Below, piece after piece: positions 60,466-64,000 of a DNA stretch of 64,000 nt. The notes under the pieces were generated by a model that saw only the letters and a program-made list of their open reading frames with translations, did not search any database and had not been told where the DNA came from. Source of the DNA: Embleya sp049739465 (GTDB lineage: Bacteria; Actinomycetota; Actinomycetes; Streptomycetales; Streptomycetaceae); the NCBI RefSeq assembly GCF_049739465.1, contig NZ_JBMHHY010000021.1, positions 1 to 64,000 on the forward strand. The letters run 5' to 3'. Position 1 is the stretch's first letter. The number at the start of each line of letters is the position of its first letter. Position numbers and translations under genes: made by a program.

Positions 60466-61302
60466 ATGGTCGATACACCTACATGGGACATCGCTCCACC
60501 CGTCTTCGAACTCGACGCGGTGGATGTATGGGCACACGGGCCCGCCGGGCGCACGGACATGCTCGTCGGCGTGGACTGGACGGTGCGCGAGGGTGAGCGC
60601 TGGGCGCTGCTCGGGCACAACGGCGCGGGCAAGAGCACGATCCTGGCCCTGGCCGGCGCGCTGCGCTTCCCGGGCAACGGCGCGGTCACCGTGCTGGGCA
60701 AGCAGCTCGGCCGGGTGGACGTACGCGAGGTGCGGGCGCAGGTGGGCGCGGTGAACGCGGCGCTGCGCATCCCCGAATACCTGACGGTCACCGACTACGT
60801 GCTCACCGGGGCCAGCGGCACCGTACAGCCGCTGTACGGCAAGTACGGACCGGCCGAGCGGGCCCGGGCCGCCGAGCTGATCGCCCTCCTCGGCCTGGAG
60901 CGGCTGGCGGCGCGCGAGATCGCGGTGTGCTCGCAGGGCGAGCGCGGCCGGGCCCGGATCGCCCGCGCGCTGATGCCCGATCCGCGCCTGCTGCTCCTGG
61001 ACGAGCCGGCCAACGCGCTGGACCTGCCCAGCCGCGAGGAACTGCTCGAGGCGATCGACTCGCTCACGCGCGAGTATCCGCGGCTGACCCTGGTGATCGT
61101 CACTCACCACCTGGAGGAGCTGCCCAGCGCGGTCACCCACGCGCTGCTGCTGCGCCGCGGTGCGACGGTGGCCGCGGGGCCGGCCCGCGAGGTGATGACC
61201 GACGCCAACCTGAGCGAGTGCTTCGGCATCCCGCTGTCGGTGCGCAGCGAGGACGGCCGCTGGGCCGCGCGGCTCAAGCGGCCCGGTCGCGAGGTGGCCT
61301 GA
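60466..61302 (+). CDS. ABC transporter ATP-binding protein with atypical signature
   Basis: The product is 278 residues. Walker A is GHNGAGKST, Walker B is LLLLDEPANALD and the switch His is in VTHHLEELP. The ABC signature, normally LSGGQ, reads CSQGERGR, as in some ModF/YfmR-like cytoplasmic ATPases. No permease gene is adjacent, so it may work with a membrane protein encoded elsewhere. It lies between pafA and the FKBP genes. Confidence 0.9.
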   Translation: MVDTPTWDIAPPVFELDAVDVWAHGPAGRTDMLVGVDWTVREGERWALLGHNGAGKSTILALAGALRFPGNGAVTVLGKQLGRVDVREVRAQVGAVNAALRIPEYLTVTDYVLTGASGTVQPLYGKYGPAERARAAELIALLGLERLAAREIAVCSQGERGRARIARALMPDPRLLLLDEPANALDLPSREELLEAIDSLTREYPRLTLVIVTHHLEELPSAVTHALLLRRGATVAAGPAREVMTDANLSECFGIPLSVRSEDGRWAARLKRPGREVA

Positions 61303-61409
61303 GGCGGTGCGGCGACACCGGTTCGACACCGGTTGTCGTCTTCACGTCGTCCACACATCGAGACCCCATAGAGTGTCCCGGTCCTTGTCCATCTCAGTAG
61401 AGGAACATC

Positions 61410-62318
61410 GTGCGCCGTCTCGCTGCGCTCCTTCTGGTCCCCGCACTGGCCTTCACCGCGGTCGCGTGTGGCAGTGACGACGGAGGAAAAACCGTTACAC
61501 CCATCGTGACCGGGGCCTTCGGCCAGAAGCCGGACATCAAGATCCCCAAGGGGAAGTCCGGCGACACGACGACGTCGAAGGTCCTCATCGAGGGCACCGG
61601 TGACGTGATCAAGAAGGACGACTACGTCATCGCGGACACCGTCGGCAAGAACTGGGACGGCACGGACGCGGGCAACTCCTACGACACGAAGACCCCCGAG
61701 GTCTTCCAGGCCGGCGACCAGCAGCTCCTGAAGGAGATCGGCCAGGGGATAATCGGCAAGAAGGTCGGTACCCGGCTGCTCGTGGTGGTGCCGGCCAAGG
61801 TCACCCAGGAGAAGAACGCCGTCGTGCTGACGGTGGACCTGAAGGCGACCAAGCAGATCGACCCCAAGTCCGAGGCCAAGGGCGCCGCGGTGACCCCGCC
61901 GGCCGGTCTGCCGGTGGCCAAGGTCGAGTCCGGCAAGGCCGCGGAGATCTCGATCCCGCCGGGCACCGCCGCGCCGACCAAGCTGACCGTGCAGCCGCTG
62001 ATCGAAGGCACCGGTCCGGTCGTGCAAAAGGGCCAGACGCTGGTCGCGCAGTACACCGGCGCGCTGTTCGACAAGGGCACCAAGTTCGACTCGTCGTGGG
62101 ACCACGGCGGCGCGACCGCGTTCAAGATCGGCGTCGGTCAGGTGGTGACCGGGTGGGACGAGGGCCTGGTGGGGCAGAAGGTGGGCAGTCGCGTACTGCT
62201 CGTGCTGCCGGCCGACAAGGGCTACGGCGCCGAGGGCAAGCCGCCGACCATCCCGGCCAACTCGCCGCTGGTGTTCGTGGTGGACATCGTCGACGCGCTC
62301 GGTGGCCCGGCGGCGTGA
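61410..62318 (+). CDS. FKBP-type peptidyl-prolyl isomerase lipoprotein
   Basis: The product is 302 residues from a GTG. A lipoprotein signal ends at AFTAVAC. Two FKBP domains follow: the first (about 45-150) is degenerate, the second (about 185-300: GQTLVAQYTGALFDKGTKFD, VVTGWDEGLVGQKVGSRVLL) keeps the usual core. It would help fold secreted proteins at the outer face of the membrane. Confidence 0.92.
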   Translation: MRRLAALLLVPALAFTAVACGSDDGGKTVTPIVTGAFGQKPDIKIPKGKSGDTTTSKVLIEGTGDVIKKDDYVIADTVGKNWDGTDAGNSYDTKTPEVFQAGDQQLLKEIGQGIIGKKVGTRLLVVVPAKVTQEKNAVVLTVDLKATKQIDPKSEAKGAAVTPPAGLPVAKVESGKAAEISIPPGTAAPTKLTVQPLIEGTGPVVQKGQTLVAQYTGALFDKGTKFDSSWDHGGATAFKIGVGQVVTGWDEGLVGQKVGSRVLLVLPADKGYGAEGKPPTIPANSPLVFVVDIVDALGGPAA

Positions 62319-62387
62319 CGCCGGATCGGGCCGGCGGCCCGGTACGTTGGTCTCGCATTCGGCACTCGAACGGATACGGAAAACGTT

Positions 62388-62765
62388 GTGAACAAGCTTA
62401 CGAAGCCCGAGATCGACTTCCCCGAGGGCGGCGTTCCGGCCGACCTGGAGATCACCGAGATCTGGGAGGGTGACGGCGAGGTCGCCCGGGCGGGTCAAAC
62501 CGTCAGCGTGCACTACGTCGGCGTGTCCTTCTCCACCGGCGAGGAGTTCGACGCGTCCTGGAACCGCAACTCGACGCTGGACTTCCAACTCGGCGTGGGG
62601 GAGGTCATCGAGGGCTGGGACCGCGGCGTCCAGGGCATGAAGGTGGGCGGGCGGCGCAAGCTGACCATCCCGCCGCACCTGGCCTACGGCGATCGTGGAT
62701 CGCGCGGTGCGATCGCGCCCGGCGAGACGCTGATCTTCGTGGTCGACCTGGTGAAGGTGGGCTGA
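62388..62765 (+). CDS. cytoplasmic FKBP-type peptidyl-prolyl isomerase
   Basis: The product is 125 residues and a single FKBP domain without signal peptide: GQTVSVHYVGVSFSTGEEFD, VIEGWDRGVQGMKVGGRRKL and IPPHLAYGDRG are the standard active-site stretches. It probably forms an operon with the preceding lipoprotein gene (69 bases apart). Confidence 0.95.
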   Translation: MNKLTKPEIDFPEGGVPADLEITEIWEGDGEVARAGQTVSVHYVGVSFSTGEEFDASWNRNSTLDFQLGVGEVIEGWDRGVQGMKVGGRRKLTIPPHLAYGDRGSRGAIAPGETLIFVVDLVKVG

Positions 62766-63138
62766 CGGTAGCTTCGCCAGGCGCTTGGCGCTTGGCGCTT
62801 GGCATTCGGCCTCGGTTCGCGCATCTTGGCGCGGGCCGGGGCCGTCGTCGTTCCCTGGCCGGGCTGGTTGGTCCGGTCCGGTTGTCCTCAAGCGCCGGAC
62901 GGGCTGGGGCGGTCGGTTGGTCGTTCGGCCAGGCTGAGGGGTCGGCAGTCGCTGGATGCCGAGTGGGCGATTACAGCCCGTCCGGCGTTTGAGGACGAAT
63001 GGACGGGGCCGATCGATTCGGCTTGTTCGGCGGCGGACCAGGCCGAATCGATCAGCCTGTCCGGCGCTTGAGGACAACCGGACCGGGCCGCCCCCGCCAG
63101 CCTGTCCGGCGCCTGAGGACACGCGGGCCGGAGGCCGA
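62766..63138. repeat. cluster of four GTCCGGCG(T/C)TTGAGGAC elements and an inverted repeat
   Basis: Copies of the 23-bp element lie at 62884-62906 (reverse orientation), 62974-62996, 63053-63075 and 63098-63120, the last with CCTGAGGAC. GATCGATTCGGC (63011) and GCCGAATCGATC (63042) form a perfect inverted repeat between them. Near 62780 gcgcttgg is repeated three times. No gene is seen; it lies between two convergent genes. Confidence 0.85.
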
Positions 63139-64000
63139 CTAGCGGGGGAGTAGGTCCGCCGCGAAGAGGCCGGCTGCGGCGGCGGCCAGGAAGTAGGCGT
63201 GGTCGGCGTCGAGGGGGCGGCCCATCGTGGAGAGGCGGGCCGGCGACGTGCGTAGGGCGGCGTCCAGGCCGGTCGTGGGCACCACGTGGACTCGGTGTTT
63301 GGCGCGGAGGGGTTCGATGTCCGCGGCGACCCGGCCGGCGAGGGGCTCGGGGAGGGTCGGGACGATGACGTCCGCCGGTGCCAGGGCCACTCGGCCGTAG
63401 GCGGTCAGGCTGTGGTGCGAGACGCCCCGGTGGCGCTCCCTCGGGTCGGCGTCGGAGATGCGCAACGAGGCCACCGCCCGCCCGCCGAGTGTGGCGATCG
63501 TGTTCACCGCCTCGCCGGCCGCGACCCCCGAGAAGCCCCATCGGGTGCCGGTGCCCAGGTTGCCGGGACCCTGCGCGACGATCGCCACGTCCGCCCGCAG
63601 CACATGGCGCGCCGCCAGGAGACCCGTGTGCAGCGTGACCGCCTCCAGGTCGCCGCCGAGCGCCTGACCCACCGTCACCGAACCGGCCAGCCGGCCGTGT
63701 TCGCGCAGCGTGTCGACCGTCATCGAGAACCACAGCGGCAGGGTGCCGCCGTCGGTCATCACGTAGACCACCCGCGCGTCCGGCCGCACCGCCCGGATCC
63801 CCGCGCAGATCGCGGGCAGCGCCGAGTGCAGATCGGCGACCACCACCGGCATCCCGTCCAGGGAATCCGCGTCCCGCAGTGTCGCGTGGTGCGGCGAGTC
63901 CTGCTCGTCCACGCCGAGTACGACCGCCTGCATCGGCGTATACCGCGCCTTGACCACGTGTCCCGGCCCCGGCGGCGGATCCGCGGGCAGCCGCTCGGGC
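63139..64000 (-). CDS. DUF3866-family protein, partial at the window edge
   Basis: At least 287 codons are open to the right edge, so the N-terminus is missing. It matches DUF3866 (VVADLHSALPAICAGIRAVR, VYVMTDGGTLPLWFSMTVDT, ADVAIVAQGPGNLGTGTRWG, LRISDADPRERHRGVSHHSL). The function of this actinobacterial family is unknown; the glycine-rich GPGNLGTGTRWGFSG stretch may be a ligand site. It is convergent with the FKBP genes. Confidence 0.82.
   Translation of the reverse strand, partial: PERLPADPPPGPGHVVKARYTPMQAVVLGVDEQDSPHHATLRDADSLDGMPVVVADLHSALPAICAGIRAVRPDARVVYVMTDGGTLPLWFSMTVDTLREHGRLAGSVTVGQALGGDLEAVTLHTGLLAARHVLRADVAIVAQGPGNLGTGTRWGFSGVAAGEAVNTIATLGGRAVASLRISDADPRERHRGVSHHSLTAYGRVALAPADVIVPTLPEPLAGRVAADIEPLRAKHRVHVVPTTGLDAALRTSPARLSTMGRPLDADHAYFLAAAAAGLFAADLLPR

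Overview
The window is high-G+C actinobacterial DNA of Streptomycetales type. Support comes from the codon bias, many GTG starts, and a complete Pup-proteasome locus (arc, dop, pup, prcB, prcA, pafA) flanked by trmI and two FKBP genes. Genus is not determinable by eye.

Layout. 1-2.7 kb is a degenerate, lower-G+C stretch beside a tRNA-Pro gene, holding a small membrane-protein operon and a frameshifted paralogue of the intact gene at 2793-3767. 3.7-5.8 kb has an AraC-type regulator with a 15-bp minisatellite and an EamA exporter. 5.9-10.4 kb is a minus-strand operon (amidase with a C-terminal AtzG-like domain, MFS transporter, amidohydrolase). It is separated from a divergent double-domain Lrp regulator by seven 42-bp tandem repeats. 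12-16 kb has an M28 peptidase and an ExeM/NucH-type secreted nuclease. Three tRNA-Cys genes follow, one lacking the universal U33.

16.7-32.2 kb looks like an organosulfur-scavenging island. It holds two Ecm4-type glutathione transferases, an FAD/NAD(P)-binding protein, an SsuE-like FMN reductase, two LLM flavin monooxygenases, a peptide/organosulfur-type ABC importer with a truncated third LLM gene at its end, and a thioredoxin-reductase-like ferredoxin-NADP reductase. Four transcription units of this island are each preceded by a short ORF carrying the R-x-(H/P)-(I/V)-D-(L/F)-x-R-V motif and C-terminal cysteines of the actinobacterial Cys-rich leader-peptide group. This suggests cysteine-responsive attenuation.

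32.4-48 kb is housekeeping and secretion: a GH18 chitinase behind three TGGTCCAGACC-type direct repeats, a truncated globin, a PAC2 protein, metH, an RlmA/TlrB-like methyltransferase, a HAD hydrolase, a NarL-type two-component pair, a RecB-like Fe-S nuclease and a site-2 protease. 48-62.8 kb is the Pup-proteasome region: trmI, a membrane protein, a ferredoxin, arc, dop, pup, an endonuclease VII-like HNH gene wedged between pup and prcB, prcB, prcA, a LacI regulator with a divergent MFS gene, pafA, an ABC ATPase and two FKBPs. A DUF3866-like gene runs off the right edge.

The most unusual features are the set of Cys leader peptides, the 42-bp palindromic array beside the Lrp regulator, the tRNA-Cys with C33, and the Zn-rich HNH nuclease inside the proteasome operon. 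All family names come from motif recognition by eye; no search was run.
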